A stretch of 64,000 nucleotides of DNA from Neobacillus sp. YX16 (lineage in GTDB: Bacteria; Bacillota; Bacilli; Bacillales; Cytobacillaceae): positions 2,432,001 to 2,496,000 of the forward strand of contig NZ_CP126115.1 in assembly GCF_030123505.1 (NCBI RefSeq), given 5' to 3'. Below the pieces are notes generated by a model. That model worked only from the letters and a program-made list of their open reading frames with translations. It was not told where the DNA came from and did no database searches. Made by a program: the position numbers and the translations under genes. Shown one piece after another: positions 1-9,548 of this stretch (its first letter is position 1; every line of letters starts with the position of its first letter).

Positions 1-539
1 TGGACGTCCATCATAAAGTTTTAGGGATTATCGGTATGGGGGGGATTGGTTCAGTTCTTGCGAAGAGGGCACATTTTGGATTTGATATGGAGATTCTATA
101 TCATAATCGTTCCCGAAACGAAGAAGCTGAACAAAAGTTTGGTGCTACATATTGTTCGCTGAAAGAATTGTTAAAGAAGTCTGATTTTGTATGTTTAATG
201 ACACCACTGACTCCTCAGACTGAAAAGTTAATGGGAACAAAAGAATTCAATCTCATGAAAAAGTCTTCAATCTTTATTAACGCTTCTAGAGGGAAAACCG
301 TGGATGAAGAAGCATTGATTCATGCACTTCAAATTGGTCAAATACTGGGTGCTGGACTTGATGTATTTGTAGAGGAACCTGTAAATTTGGACAACCCGCT
401 CCTGTCCATGAAAAATGTTGTTACATTGCCGCATATCGGCTCTGCAACATATGAAACTAGATTCAAAATGGCCATGTTAGCCGCAACAAACCTAGTCGTA
501 GGGTTAAAGGGGGACACTCCTCCAACTTTAATTAAATGA
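1..539 (+). CDS. D-isomer 2-hydroxyacid dehydrogenase, C-terminal part
   Basis: The reading frame is open from base 3 and runs off the left edge, so the N-terminal substrate domain is missing. What remains is the NAD-binding domain of a glyoxylate/hydroxypyruvate/gluconate reductase-type enzyme, which reduces 2-oxoacids to D-2-hydroxyacids with NAD(P)H. The GMGGIG nucleotide loop is at the beginning. The catalytic triad of the family follows in order: Arg in INASRGK, Glu in VFVEEP and His in LPHIGSAT. A bidirectional hairpin follows the stop. The exact substrate cannot be told from this part. Confidence 0.9.
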   Translation, partial: DVHHKVLGIIGMGGIGSVLAKRAHFGFDMEILYHNRSRNEEAEQKFGATYCSLKELLKKSDFVCLMTPLTPQTEKLMGTKEFNLMKKSSIFINASRGKTVDEEALIHALQIGQILGAGLDVFVEEPVNLDNPLLSMKNVVTLPHIGSATYETRFKMAMLAATNLVVGLKGDTPPTLIK

Positions 540-548
540 AAGTAACAA

Positions 549-586
549 AAAATACCTTGCCTATTTCATGGCGAGGTATTTTTAAA
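549..586. terminator. Bidirectional intrinsic terminator
   Basis: The stem AATACCTTGCC / GGCGAGGTATT has an 8-base loop, with A-runs on the left and T-runs on the right. It lies between two convergent genes and overlaps the stop codon of the minus-strand lipase, so it can serve both. Confidence 0.75.
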
Positions 587-1352
587 CTTCTAAATTTCGG
601 ACATTGCTTGCATGTTTTCCTATAAATAAGGAGCATTTTTCCGCTATGAACTCCTTTTCAAAATCCATGGATGCAACATGATACGAATTTGTTAATGGAA
701 TCAATTCCTTTTCATCCGATTGGATGGTAGCCATTAGATATTTGCCGTTTTCAGGCGGGACGACGTGGTCCTCTTCGGATTGAAAAGCCAATACTGGACA
801 TGAAATGGTTGGAAGTTTATCACGTGTCTCGTCCATTAAAGAAAATAACTGATGAATGGAACGTACGGGTGCCTTTGGATAGGTAATTTCAATAACGCTT
901 TTATCCTTTATATCAGGTTCTCCTTCATTGATATATCGGGGAATATGTCTATTATTGTACCTTTCCATTGGAGGAATTGATTTTATTGCAGCATTGATCA
1001 GCATAATTCCTTTAATGTTTCTGTGTTTATTTGTCAGATTTAGTGTTAATGTACCACCCATTGATTGACCAATCACAAAGATTTCTTGACAATGTTTTTG
1101 TAAAAAATAATATCCATCTTCTATACTTTGAATCCAATCTTGGTAGCTGCACTTTTCCATATCCTCATAATGTGTTCCATGTCCTCTCAATCTAACTCCG
1201 TAAACTGAGTATCCTTTAGATGCAAGGTATTCTCCCAGAAACCTTACGCTCTGTGGGGTTCCAACAAATCCGTGGCATATTAAAATTCCAATTTGATCTC
1301 CTTTAAAGAAAAAAGATTCAGCACCTGGTAATACTGGGTATTGTTCAACCAT
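582..1352 (-). CDS. Monoacylglycerol lipase (alpha/beta hydrolase)
   Basis: 256 residues, a complete alpha/beta hydrolase. It resembles the Bacillus sp. H-257 monoacylglycerol lipase, which releases fatty acid from monoacylglycerols. The shared features are the N-terminal EQYPVL.GAE, the RGHGTHYEDME segment, and a catalytic triad at the same numbers as that enzyme: Ser97 in GQSMGG, Asp196 in SEEDHVVPP and His226 in NSYHVAS. There is no signal peptide, so it is cytoplasmic. It stands alone, convergent with the dehydrogenase gene. A broader carboxylesterase role of the Est30 type is the alternative. Confidence 0.87.
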   Translation of the reverse strand: MVEQYPVLPGAESFFFKGDQIGILICHGFVGTPQSVRFLGEYLASKGYSVYGVRLRGHGTHYEDMEKCSYQDWIQSIEDGYYFLQKHCQEIFVIGQSMGGTLTLNLTNKHRNIKGIMLINAAIKSIPPMERYNNRHIPRYINEGEPDIKDKSVIEITYPKAPVRSIHQLFSLMDETRDKLPTISCPVLAFQSEEDHVVPPENGKYLMATIQSDEKELIPLTNSYHVASMDFEKEFIAEKCSLFIGKHASNVRNLEV

Positions 1353-1579
1353 TCAAACTCTCCTTTCTTTTTTCTCTCTTTATGTAAAAGTAAAAAAATA
1401 TAGGATTATAATTTATGAAGTTTCATTATATTCACAATATACCTATAAATCCGATGTGTCAAGTAGGGATTACGTTTTAAATCGAAATTTATAGAGGCCC
1501 TAGAATGCTTATCCCTCCTAAAGCAAACAATAATTCTAGGAATATGTCACAAGTGATTCTTACCTTGGAGGTAGTTTGA

Positions 1580-2791
1580 ATGAGTCGACTAGACAGGCTC
1601 AAAATGGGGAAAGTGGAAACAAAACATTTCCAACAGTTTAATGAGTTATTACGATATGTGTTTCAAGTAACCAAAAAGGATTTACAAATGGTTGGGTGGG
1701 AGGAACGTGAAATAGCCTTAGCTAAAAAGCCAGTTTTGGATCAGGCGGATGTTTTAGGCTGGTTTGATGGTGAAAAACTGGTGTCACAACTAGCTGTTTA
1801 CCCTTTTCAAGTAAACATTTTTGGAAAATCATTTGAAATGGGAGGGCTGACAGGCGTCGGCACCTATCCAGAATACGCCAATATGGGACTTATGTATAAG
1901 TTGATGAGTCAGGCACTTGCGGATATGCGGGAAAGAAAACAATCGATATCTTATTTGTTTCCCTATTCGATTCCCTATTATCGCCGTAGAGGATGGGAGA
2001 TTGTTTCGGATAAGATGACTTTTGAAGTAAGAGATGTTCAATTACCAAAGATTAAGAAAGTTCCAGGATATGTGGAAAGATTGAATATAGAGCACCCAGA
2101 CGTAAGGATTGTGTATAAACTCTTTTCGAGTGAAATGCATGTGGGTATGCTTCGAAATGACTTGGCCTGGGATGAATATTGGAGATGGGATGTTGATGAA
2201 TTAACGGCAGCCGTTTATTATGACAAAACACACAAGCCTCAAGGGTATCTATTGTACTGGATCTCCGAGGATGTGCTTCATATTAAAGAAATGGTTTATA
2301 TGAATCAAGAGGCAAGGATTGGACTATGGAATTTTATTGGTGCTCACTTTTCAATGGTATCCAAGGTTGTAGGGAACATTTTTATGAATGAACCATTATC
2401 CTTTTGGCTGGAGGATGGAGATATTAAAGAAACGATTTCTCCCTATTTTATGGCACGTATAGTTTGTGCTAAACAGTTTATTTCTCAATACCCTTTTAAA
2501 GCAACAGGTACGAATATTCAGTTAACGTTTATGCTTGAGGATCCAATGCTCGAGTGGAATCAAGGAACATTCACACTAAAAGTTAATGCAAATGGTCGAG
2601 GAGAATTAAATCAAAGTAACGATGTGCCAACATTCTCTCTCGACATACAGACACTGACGACTATGTTGCTCAGTTATAAGAGACCCTCTTACTTGGCTGC
2701 CATTTCGCGACTAAAGGGGAATACACAGGATGTTGAGATATTAGAGAATATGATTGAGAGGCAGACACCTTACTTTTCGGATTACTATTAA
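1580..2791 (+). CDS. GNAT acetyltransferase, Eis-like
   Basis: 403 residues, soluble. The N-terminal half is a GNAT acetyl-CoA fold; the stretch GVGTYPEYANMGLMYKLM at about residues 91-108 corresponds to the family's V-x-T-x-P-E-Y-R-x-x-G acetyl-CoA loop. A second GNAT-like half and an SCP2-like C-terminal region follow, as in Eis (enhanced intracellular survival) proteins, which acetylate amines such as aminoglycosides or protein lysines. The start ATG has GGAGGT upstream. It is followed closely by a small gene with its own ribosome site. The natural substrate in Bacillus is unknown. Confidence 0.82.
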   Translation: MSRLDRLKMGKVETKHFQQFNELLRYVFQVTKKDLQMVGWEEREIALAKKPVLDQADVLGWFDGEKLVSQLAVYPFQVNIFGKSFEMGGLTGVGTYPEYANMGLMYKLMSQALADMRERKQSISYLFPYSIPYYRRRGWEIVSDKMTFEVRDVQLPKIKKVPGYVERLNIEHPDVRIVYKLFSSEMHVGMLRNDLAWDEYWRWDVDELTAAVYYDKTHKPQGYLLYWISEDVLHIKEMVYMNQEARIGLWNFIGAHFSMVSKVVGNIFMNEPLSFWLEDGDIKETISPYFMARIVCAKQFISQYPFKATGTNIQLTFMLEDPMLEWNQGTFTLKVNANGRGELNQSNDVPTFSLDIQTLTTMLLSYKRPSYLAAISRLKGNTQDVEILENMIERQTPYFSDYY

Positions 2792-2812
2792 TAATGGAGG
2801 GTGATAACTATT

Positions 2813-3004
2813 ATGAAAGAAAAAAATGGAGAACCTCAATTTCAAAGTGGGAAAAATGTTGAAAAAACTGAAAAGGGGTTATATGGACTTGACCCAGAAA
2901 TGAGTTTGTTATCGGTTAATTTTGCAACCACAGAAAATGCTTATTTGAATGAACATTACCAAGAGGACACGAAAGAAAATGAAAGGAATCAAGAGGAAGA
3001 GTAA
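2813..3004 (+). CDS. Small acidic hypothetical protein (63 aa)
   Basis: The start chosen is ATG 2813, because GGAGGGTGAT at 2796-2805 is a near-ideal ribosome site 7 bases before it. An upstream GTG in the same frame lies inside that site. The product is 63 residues, charged and rich in Glu and Asn, with a C-terminal NERNQEEE tail. It has no membrane segment or cysteines. It follows the Eis-like gene by 21 bases and ends at a terminator, so the two are probably cotranscribed. I do not recognise the family. Confidence 0.6.
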   Translation: MKEKNGEPQFQSGKNVEKTEKGLYGLDPEMSLLSVNFATTENAYLNEHYQEDTKENERNQEEE

Positions 3005-3030
3005 ATGGCTGAAAACGTTCAGCCATTTTT
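3003..3030 (+). terminator. Intrinsic terminator
   Basis: AATGGCTGAA / TTCAGCCATT stem with loop AACG and five T residues. It begins at the stop codon of the small gene. Confidence 0.8.
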
Positions 3031-3040
3031 CAATATTATA

Positions 3041-3391
3041 TGTTCCTACACCAGTTTGAAGGACAAGGTTCTTCGAGTTGTTATTAATGCACACCAAAAT
3101 GCCTTTGCTAAAGCATAGGAAACCCTAGGTGTAGATTGGGGGAAAATATTCCTAGTTCCGAATTACGAAATTAATAAATACCCAGAATGCCGTAAATATG
3201 TAGAAATGGGCTTCCATAATGCACAATTTAATTTTAGATTAGATGAAACATTGATCGGAACGATATTCCATGGACAATCACCTAGTAGGAATGATGGTAC
3301 ACTGCAAGTAGTTCCACCACCGCAAGGTCATCCAGTTCCAATGATGCCAGAAATGCCAAATGAACATAGTCCTGGATCCTGGAATAAATGA
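3041..3391 (+). pseudogene. Degraded ORF with in-frame stop
   Basis: One frame reads coherently from about 3041 to 3391 but is interrupted by TAG at 3116. Before it comes ...RVVINAHQNAFAKA and after it ETLGVDWGKIFLVPNY..., ending in a Pro/Met-rich tail (VVPPPQGHPVPMMPEMP). The first available ATG after the stop is 3206, with no ribosome site. No start is seen at the left, where the sequence follows a terminator directly. This looks like the remains of a gene; I do not recognise the family. A short real protein starting at 3206 (61 aa) is the less likely alternative. Confidence 0.4.
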
Positions 3392-3406
3392 TTTATTTAA
3401 TTAATG

Positions 3407-3444
3407 AAAAAAGGATGAGACACAATCGTGTTCATCCTTTTTGT
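3407..3444 (+). terminator. Intrinsic terminator
   Basis: Long hairpin: AAAAGGATGA plus ACAC pairs with GTGT plus TCATCCTTTT around AATC, ending in T-rich DNA. It lies between the degraded ORF and the convergent DUF3231 gene and could serve both strands. Confidence 0.75.
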
Positions 3445-3451
3445 TGTTAAA

Positions 3452-3964
3452 TTAACAATCGCCATGCTTATTTAGATGTAACGGTGGAGGAATGAGCCAG
3501 CCTTTTTCTTTATTTAAACGGAGTACTTTTCCTCCAAGTGCGACCTTTTGTGCATGGAATTGTGCATTCATCATAGCTATGTCTTCCCTGATTGATTTAC
3601 CTATTGCTTGACTGCAGGCTACTAATCCAGCGGCTATATCAGCAGAAAGTCCAGCAGCAATGGCTGGGTCTATGATTCGAGCACCAACTGGAATATCTTC
3701 TAAACATGCTTCAGGCGGCTCTGGTTGCCCAGGAGGTAACCCAATGCCGTTTTCTTTTAAAAGTTCTTCCAATTGCTTGTTTTCACCCTGACAAATTTCA
3801 CTTGCTTCTACTAATAACTTCTTTAAATCATCATCACCTGCATGGTTTAACATGGTTTGATAGCCTGCAATCTTCCCGTTATTCACCAATACAGCAGACC
3901 ATAAATCAAATACTTCGCCATAGTGTAAAGGCTCTTCCTTAGGGTTCCCACTTAAAATTCCCAT
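3452..3964 (-). CDS. DUF3231 family protein, short form
   Basis: 170 residues from the ATG at 3964, which has AAGGAGGG seven bases upstream. A further 16 in-frame residues upstream are unlikely to be translated. The sequence begins MGILSGNPKEEPLHYGEVFDLW, the usual opening of DUF3231 proteins, which are predicted helical, ferritin-like-bundle proteins of Bacillales. Many members have two such halves; this one has a single unit. The middle is rich in Ala and Ile and the end is basic (LHLNKHGDC). The function is unknown; a spore or surface association is only a guess from related coat-type families. Confidence 0.75.
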   Translation of the reverse strand: MGILSGNPKEEPLHYGEVFDLWSAVLVNNGKIAGYQTMLNHAGDDDLKKLLVEASEICQGENKQLEELLKENGIGLPPGQPEPPEACLEDIPVGARIIDPAIAAGLSADIAAGLVACSQAIGKSIREDIAMMNAQFHAQKVALGGKVLRLNKEKGWLIPPPLHLNKHGDC

Positions 3965-4163
3965 TGTTGCCCTCCTTAGTGTGTACGTGAATTTATTCAT
4001 TAACAGTGCCACCTTTCTTGAAGCACATAGTTAGGGTATCCATTTTCAAACCCTCTCATGAATTTTTTAAGACTTTTTCATTTATCATCAAACATTTATT
4101 ATCTTTGGACATGTGTCCGGATTTTTTTCATAAGATGTACAAGTTGAGATAAAGGGGAGTGGA

Positions 4164-4805
4164 GTGGTTTTATTGAGTATAAGCATATTAATCAGTTACA
4201 TCATTTTAGGATTTACCCTTGCAGCTCCAATTGGTCCGGTAAATTCTGCACGTTTAGATAAAGGGATTAAGAATGGATTTTGGCATGCATGGATTGTGGG
4301 TGCTGGCTCTATGGTGGCAGATGGATTCTTTATGCTGCTTGTTTATCTGGGGATGGTTCAATTTTTAGGGATTCCTATTATCCAAATATTTCTTTGGTTA
4401 TTCGGAGGCTTTATTCTTATTTATTCAGGTGTTGAAAGTATCAAAAATGCGGGTACGGTCACCCTAACTTATGGAAGAGATAAAGAGTCATTAATGAAGT
4501 GTTTCTTTACTGGGTTTATTATGTCGATTACCAGTCCATTATCTGTTTTATTTTGGTTAGGAATATATGGCTCTGTTTTAGCGAAAACAGCCCAAACAAA
4601 TGGTACAGAATCTCTCTTAATTTATAGCTGTATGATTTTCCTTGGTTTAACCATTTGGGACGTTTTTGTTGCTGCCCTCACTACAGGATTCCGAAAACTC
4701 CTAACGGTAAAAAGCCTGATTACTATCTCCATTATTTCTGGTGCTTCACTCGTTTTGTTTGGTCTTTATTTTGGTTACCAGGGTATTAATGCACTCTTTA
4801 GTTAA
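4164..4805 (+). CDS. LysE family exporter
   Basis: 213 residues with about six membrane segments. The N-terminal FTLAAPIGPVNSARLDKGIKNGFWHAW matches the LysE/RhtB translocator signature, a family that exports amino acids or related solutes using the ion gradient. The start is uncertain: GTG 4164 follows AAAGGGGAG, and TTG 4173 is an alternative. It is a single-gene unit with nothing nearby to indicate the exported compound. Confidence 0.82.
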   Translation: MVLLSISILISYIILGFTLAAPIGPVNSARLDKGIKNGFWHAWIVGAGSMVADGFFMLLVYLGMVQFLGIPIIQIFLWLFGGFILIYSGVESIKNAGTVTLTYGRDKESLMKCFFTGFIMSITSPLSVLFWLGIYGSVLAKTAQTNGTESLLIYSCMIFLGLTIWDVFVAALTTGFRKLLTVKSLITISIISGASLVLFGLYFGYQGINALFS

Positions 4806-4841
4806 ATAACTTAACATTATTCTATAAAAATACAATCTCAC

Positions 4842-4869
4842 TTGACTTTTGATAAATAATCCGTATAAT
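4842..4869 (+). promoter_or_regulatory. Sigma-A promoter for ltaS
   Basis: TTGACT at 4842 and a perfect TATAAT at 4864 with a 16-base spacer. It predicts a leader of about 145 bases before ltaS. Confidence 0.6.
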
Positions 4870-5021
4870 ACAAATTTGTGTTGAAGTATTTTATAATCTG
4901 TTCATAAATTGTTCATACTTTACTGTTACAATTAATGATAGATTTAATGGTAGATTAATATAACTTATATAAAATAACCCCAACTTAAATAAGTATTATT
5001 TTCTTAAGGCAGGTGCAAAAA

Positions 5022-6968
5022 ATGAATAACTTAACTCAAAAGGGTCAAGGTATTTTAAATAAATATATTGGCTTTTTCTTATTGGCGGTATTCTTCCTTT
5101 GGATGAAAACCTATATAGCTCAATTAACTCAATTTGATTTAGGAATTGAAAATACACTACAAAAGTTCTTATTATTTATTAATCCGTTAGGATCATCTTT
5201 ATTATTTTTAGGATTTGCAGCTTTATTTAAAGGACGCAAGAAATATATCGCACTACTCGTGATTGATTTCTTTCTATCCTTTCTCTTATTTGCCAATGTC
5301 GTGTATTACAGGTTCTTTAATGACTTTATTACTTTACCAACATTAACTCAGACTCAAAACTTTGGTGATGTAAGCGGAAGTGTCTTAACACTATTAAGAC
5401 CATATGATTTCTTATTCTTTATGGATATCATCCTTTTGATTACTTTACTTGGTTTTCGCTTTGTAAAAGTGGAATTTAAAGACATGAATCGCAGAAAAGT
5501 AGCTGCTTTATTCTCATTATCACTTGCTATTTCTTGTGGAAATCTTGGACTAGCTGAAAGTGATCGTCCTCAATTGTTAACCAGAGGATTTGACCGTAAT
5601 TATATTGTGAAATATTTAGGTATGTATAACTACACCATTTATGATGCCGTTAAAAGTACAAAAGCTTCTGCACAAAGGGTTATGGCAAACAGTGACGATA
5701 TGACTGAAGTAATCAACTATACAAAAGCGAATTATGCCGAGCCAAATCCTGCGTATTTTGGTACTGGAAAAGGCATGAATGTGGTTTATTTGCATCTTGA
5801 ATCCATGCAAAACTTCCTTATTAACTACAAATTAAATGGGGAAGAAGTAACACCGTTTTTAAATTCCTTAACAAAGGATCAAAACACACTCTATTTTGAT
5901 AACTTTTTCCATCAAACAGCACAAGGTAAAACATCTGATGCAGAATTTATCCTGGAAAATTCATTATATGGATTACCACAGGGTTCTGCTTTTACAACAA
6001 AAGGTTTAAATACGTATCAAGCAGCACCAGCGATTCTTGGTCAGCAAGGCTATACATCTGCTGTCTTCCACGGGAACTCAGGAAGCTTTTGGAATCGTGA
6101 TGAAATTTATAAATCGTTTGGATACAACAACTTTTTTGATGAAAAATACTATGATATGAAACCTGAAGACCTTGCAGAATATGGTCTTATGGATAAGCCG
6201 TTCTTCGAACAATCAATACCAATGTTGGAATCATTGCCACAGCCGTTTTATACAAAGTTTATGACTGTAACACACCATTATCCGTACCCTCTTGCTGAAG
6301 GAGAAGCAACAATTGCACCGCATACTACGGGAGATAAATCAGTTGATACTTACTTTCAAACTGCTCGATATGCGGACGAAGCATTAAAACAATTCTTTGA
6401 TTATCTAAAGGAATCTGGTTTATATGATAATACAATCATTGTTATGTACGGGGACCATTATGGAATTTCAGAAAATCATAATAAAGCTATGGAAAAAGTT
6501 CTAGGTAAAGAAATTACAGATTTCGATAGTGCAGGATTACAACGTGTACCATTCTTCATCCGTGTTCCTGGAATTGAGGGTGGAGTCAACCACGAATACG
6601 GTGGGCAAATTGATATTCTACCTACACTTCTTCACTTGTTAGGGACAGATACTAAAGATTATGTACAATTCGGTACTGACCTTTTATCTGAGCAACATGA
6701 TGAACTTGTTCCTTTTCGTGATGGCGGCTTTATGAGTCCAACCATTTCATCTGTAAATGGTAAGTTTTACGACTCAACCACGGGAATGGAATTAGATGAA
6801 AATAGGATGGAAGAGGCAACGAACCTACAGCAAACCGCAGAAAATAAATTAGCGCTTTCTGATAAAGTGGTAAACGGAGACTTATTACGCTTCTACACTC
6901 CTGGAAACTTTACTCCTATAGACCGAACACAATACAACTACAATCCATCTCAAGATGATGAAGAATAA
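5022..6968 (+). CDS. ltaS: Lipoteichoic acid synthase
   Basis: 648 residues. It polymerises glycerol phosphate from phosphatidylglycerol on the outer face of the membrane. Five N-terminal membrane helices (about residues 10-165) precede an extracellular sulfatase-fold domain. The catalytic Thr304 sits in QGKTSDAEF. Probable Mn ligands are Glu260 (LHLESM) and Asp478/His479 (MYGDHYG). STKASA|QRV, with Ala217 before the bond, matches the signal-peptidase site known for Staphylococcus aureus LtaS. ATG 5022 is chosen because AAGGCAGG lies about 9 bases before it. Monocistronic, between a good promoter and a good terminator. Bacillus species carry several LtaS paralogues, and which one this is cannot be fixed. 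Confidence 0.93.
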   Translation: MNNLTQKGQGILNKYIGFFLLAVFFLWMKTYIAQLTQFDLGIENTLQKFLLFINPLGSSLLFLGFAALFKGRKKYIALLVIDFFLSFLLFANVVYYRFFNDFITLPTLTQTQNFGDVSGSVLTLLRPYDFLFFMDIILLITLLGFRFVKVEFKDMNRRKVAALFSLSLAISCGNLGLAESDRPQLLTRGFDRNYIVKYLGMYNYTIYDAVKSTKASAQRVMANSDDMTEVINYTKANYAEPNPAYFGTGKGMNVVYLHLESMQNFLINYKLNGEEVTPFLNSLTKDQNTLYFDNFFHQTAQGKTSDAEFILENSLYGLPQGSAFTTKGLNTYQAAPAILGQQGYTSAVFHGNSGSFWNRDEIYKSFGYNNFFDEKYYDMKPEDLAEYGLMDKPFFEQSIPMLESLPQPFYTKFMTVTHHYPYPLAEGEATIAPHTTGDKSVDTYFQTARYADEALKQFFDYLKESGLYDNTIIVMYGDHYGISENHNKAMEKVLGKEITDFDSAGLQRVPFFIRVPGIEGGVNHEYGGQIDILPTLLHLLGTDTKDYVQFGTDLLSEQHDELVPFRDGGFMSPTISSVNGKFYDSTTGMELDENRMEEATNLQQTAENKLALSDKVVNGDLLRFYTPGNFTPIDRTQYNYNPSQDDEE

Positions 6969-6978
6969 GCTTTAAACC

Positions 6979-7013
6979 AGGCTGTTTAGGAAATTCCTAA
7001 ACAGCCTTTTTAT
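6979..7013 (+). terminator. Intrinsic terminator of ltaS
   Basis: AGGCTGTTTAGGAA / TTCCTAAACAGCCT near-perfect hairpin followed by TTTTT. Confidence 0.88.
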
Positions 7014-7026
7014 ATCTTTATTATTG

Positions 7027-7210
7027 GCTATGTTAAAGCTTAATATTGATTTTGGCACTCTGGTGATTTGTGCGGAAGGCGCGAGACTCCTGCAGGAGGA
7101 CGGGACAGGGGAGACCCCGCAGGCGCTTTAGCGGCGAGGAGGCTTCCCGAACCGCCTGCGGAAAGCGAAGCGACTGGAGCACAAATCAACAGACAAGTAT
7201 AAGAGAGCCT
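7027..7210. repeat. GC-rich intergenic repeat, copy A (short form)
   Basis: The left end GGCTATGTTAAA and the more worn right end TATAAGAGAGCC face inwards. The core, from TTTGTGCGGAAGGCGCGAGAC to GGAGCACAAATCAACAG, is nearly identical to copies at 9549 and 18619 but lacks their two internal insertions. It is much richer in G+C than its surroundings and has no credible ORF. The element fills most of the gap between ltaS and the next gene. Confidence 0.8.
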
Positions 7211-7317
7211 TTTTATTAAAGATGTCCAAAATATGAATTTTTTAAATACATAAAAATTCAGAAGGAAAGTCTCCTTTGATTGTCGAATGAATGAAGGACA
7301 GATGGGAGATGAGACAA

Positions 7318-7602
7318 ATGAAATTACAAATGGCTGCTACAAATAATGTTGTTACAGGTGATAAGTCGTGCATTTTATGCAATAAGGACTTTGAATATGC
7401 TGCAATCGTTAGTGGAGAAAAAAATGTAGAGGATTTGTCATCAATCTATAAGGGTAAAGTATTAACAGATCAAGTCGTTGTTCTAAAAAAGAACATTGCC
7501 AACAATGGAGCTTTACAAATTGTTGATGTTGAAATAACGGTTAGGTGCCCACATTGTCAATCCAATCATCGATTTAATCAGTTTTTTACTTTGCAATCAT
7601 AG
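7318..7602 (+). CDS. Small protein with two CxxC pairs
   Basis: 94 residues from ATG 7318, which has GGGAG nine bases upstream. ATG 7291 and ATG 7309 are in frame but poorly placed. Two cysteine pairs, CILC near residue 18 and CPHC near residue 80, bracket a basic, Val-rich middle. This suggests a single zinc site or ribbon built from both ends. There is no membrane segment. It is a single gene with its own terminator. I do not recognise the family. Confidence 0.6.
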   Translation: MKLQMAATNNVVTGDKSCILCNKDFEYAAIVSGEKNVEDLSSIYKGKVLTDQVVVLKKNIANNGALQIVDVEITVRCPHCQSNHRFNQFFTLQS

Positions 7603-7620
7603 GGATTAATAAGATAAAGT

Positions 7621-7648
7621 AAAAAGCACCTAATAAAGGTGCTTTTAT
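7621..7648 (+). terminator. Intrinsic terminator
   Basis: AAAAGCACCT / AGGTGCTTTT hairpin with a short AATAA loop and T residues. Confidence 0.8.
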
Positions 7649-7754
7649 CATGATGTAAAATGGAACATTTTTGAAAAAATTTAGGATTGGTCTAGGACCA
7701 GCGTGACTCGAATATTTACTAATAATAAATTACTCTTTAAGAAGGTGGTAGCAA

Positions 7755-9542
7755 ATGTCAGTCTATACTTCTAGAAATGATGTACCAGTAAATGAAAAAT
7801 GGAGCCTTGAAGACATTTATTCAGATTTAACTAAATGGGAAAACGATCTTCAGCTTGTTGAAAAAATGGCCGATAAACTGAAGCAATTTGATGGAGCCAT
7901 TCAGGATGGTAAGAGTCTTTATCAATACTTGAAACAAAGAGAGGAATTATCTTATACATTTAATCATGTTTATGCTTATGCCATGCTGAGGGTAGATGAG
8001 GATACAAGGGAAACTAGTTCACAATCATTATTAGATCGTGCCAAAGGACTTAGTGTGAAGGTTAGTTCCTCAACATCGTTTTTTATGCCATACTTATTAG
8101 GTTTAGATAAAGAAACCTTAAGCAGCTTTATTGCAGAAGAAGAAGGTCTTAAGTACTTTGAAGAGGATTTATATGAATCCTTTCGATATAAGACACATGT
8201 CCTTAGTAAAGATCAGGAAGAAGTTTTATCACAATTAGGCGAAGCACTGTCTGCTCCAAGTACAACCTTTGGGATGATCAATAATGCAGATATTAAGTTT
8301 GGCGATGTAACCAATAACAATGGTGAAAAGGTCCAGTTAACAAGAGGGATGTACTCGAAATTAATCGAGGATGAAGACCGGGAAAGACGGAGGGAAGCAT
8401 ATAAAGCCTATTATAAGCCATACGTTGAATTAAAGAATTCCATTGCGAGCACACTTTCTGCAGCAATCAAAAATAACGTCACCTTAGCAAAAATTAGGAA
8501 ATATCCATCAGCATTAGAAAAAGCACTTTTCGGTGATATGGTACCGAAGGAAGTATATGAGAACCTGATAGCTGCAACGAAAAAAAATATCGCACCGCTT
8601 CACAGGTATTCTGAGATCCGCAAGCAGAAGCTGCAGCTGGATGAACTTAGGCAATATGATATGTCCGTTCCTTTAGTACAGGGTGTAAAACAGGTTATTC
8701 CCTATGAGGAAGCATATGAAACCATGATAAAAGCTTTAGGACCTCTTGGGCAAGAATACGTATCCATACTTAAAGAATTCAAGGATGCCAGGTATATTGA
8801 TGTACGTGAGACTCCTGGTAAGCGCTCAGGTGCCTATAATTTGGGGATCTACGGGGTTCATCCATTTATACTATTAAATCATCAAGATGATTTGGACAGT
8901 TTATTTACGCTTGCCCATGAGTGTGGTCACGGGGTCCATAGTAAATTAAGCTCGCAGCATCAGCCTCAAATTACGGCTCGTTATAGTATTTTTGTCGCAG
9001 AAGTGGCTTCCACGGTCAACGAAATTTTGCTGATTAATTATTTATTAAATACAGAAAAGAATCTTGAAGTAAGGAAGCATTTATTAAATCATTTCATAGA
9101 TCAATTTAAGGGAACATTCTTTACCCAAGTCATGTTTGCAGAATTTGAGAAAATCACTCATGAACTGACAGAAAAGGGTACCCCATTAAATGTCGAGGTA
9201 TTTAATCAGACCTATGAAGCATTGTTCAGGGAATACAATGGGGATGAGGTAGTTTTTGACGATGAAGTGAAATTTGGCTGGTCAAGAATTCCTCATTTCT
9301 ATCGACCATTTTACGTCTATAAGTACGCAACTGGTTTTGCATCAGCAATTCATTTGGCCACGAAAATACTTGAAGGGGATAAAGAAACATTACAATCCTA
9401 CCTTAACTTTCTAAAGAGCGGAAGCTGTGATTATCCACTCGAGTTGTTAAAGAAGACTGGAGTGGATTTAACCACGCCTGTGCCAATTGAAAATGCCATG
9501 AAAAAGTTTGGAGACCTGGTAAAAGAATTCTCAAGCTTATAA
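7755..9542 (+). CDS. pepF: Oligoendopeptidase F (M3B zinc peptidase)
   Basis: 595 residues, the usual length for PepF, a cytoplasmic enzyme that cuts peptides of roughly 7-17 residues. The zinc motif HECGH is at residues 388-392 and the third ligand, Glu416, lies in FVAEVAST, as in the M3 family. The C-terminal YRPFYVYKYATGFASAI is also typical. AAGGTGG precedes the ATG. It is monocistronic and flanked by two copies of the intergenic repeat, at 7027 and 9549. Confidence 0.93.
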   Translation: MSVYTSRNDVPVNEKWSLEDIYSDLTKWENDLQLVEKMADKLKQFDGAIQDGKSLYQYLKQREELSYTFNHVYAYAMLRVDEDTRETSSQSLLDRAKGLSVKVSSSTSFFMPYLLGLDKETLSSFIAEEEGLKYFEEDLYESFRYKTHVLSKDQEEVLSQLGEALSAPSTTFGMINNADIKFGDVTNNNGEKVQLTRGMYSKLIEDEDRERRREAYKAYYKPYVELKNSIASTLSAAIKNNVTLAKIRKYPSALEKALFGDMVPKEVYENLIAATKKNIAPLHRYSEIRKQKLQLDELRQYDMSVPLVQGVKQVIPYEEAYETMIKALGPLGQEYVSILKEFKDARYIDVRETPGKRSGAYNLGIYGVHPFILLNHQDDLDSLFTLAHECGHGVHSKLSSQHQPQITARYSIFVAEVASTVNEILLINYLLNTEKNLEVRKHLLNHFIDQFKGTFFTQVMFAEFEKITHELTEKGTPLNVEVFNQTYEALFREYNGDEVVFDDEVKFGWSRIPHFYRPFYVYKYATGFASAIHLATKILEGDKETLQSYLNFLKSGSCDYPLELLKKTGVDLTTPVPIENAMKKFGDLVKEFSSL

Positions 9543-9548
9543 TTATTA

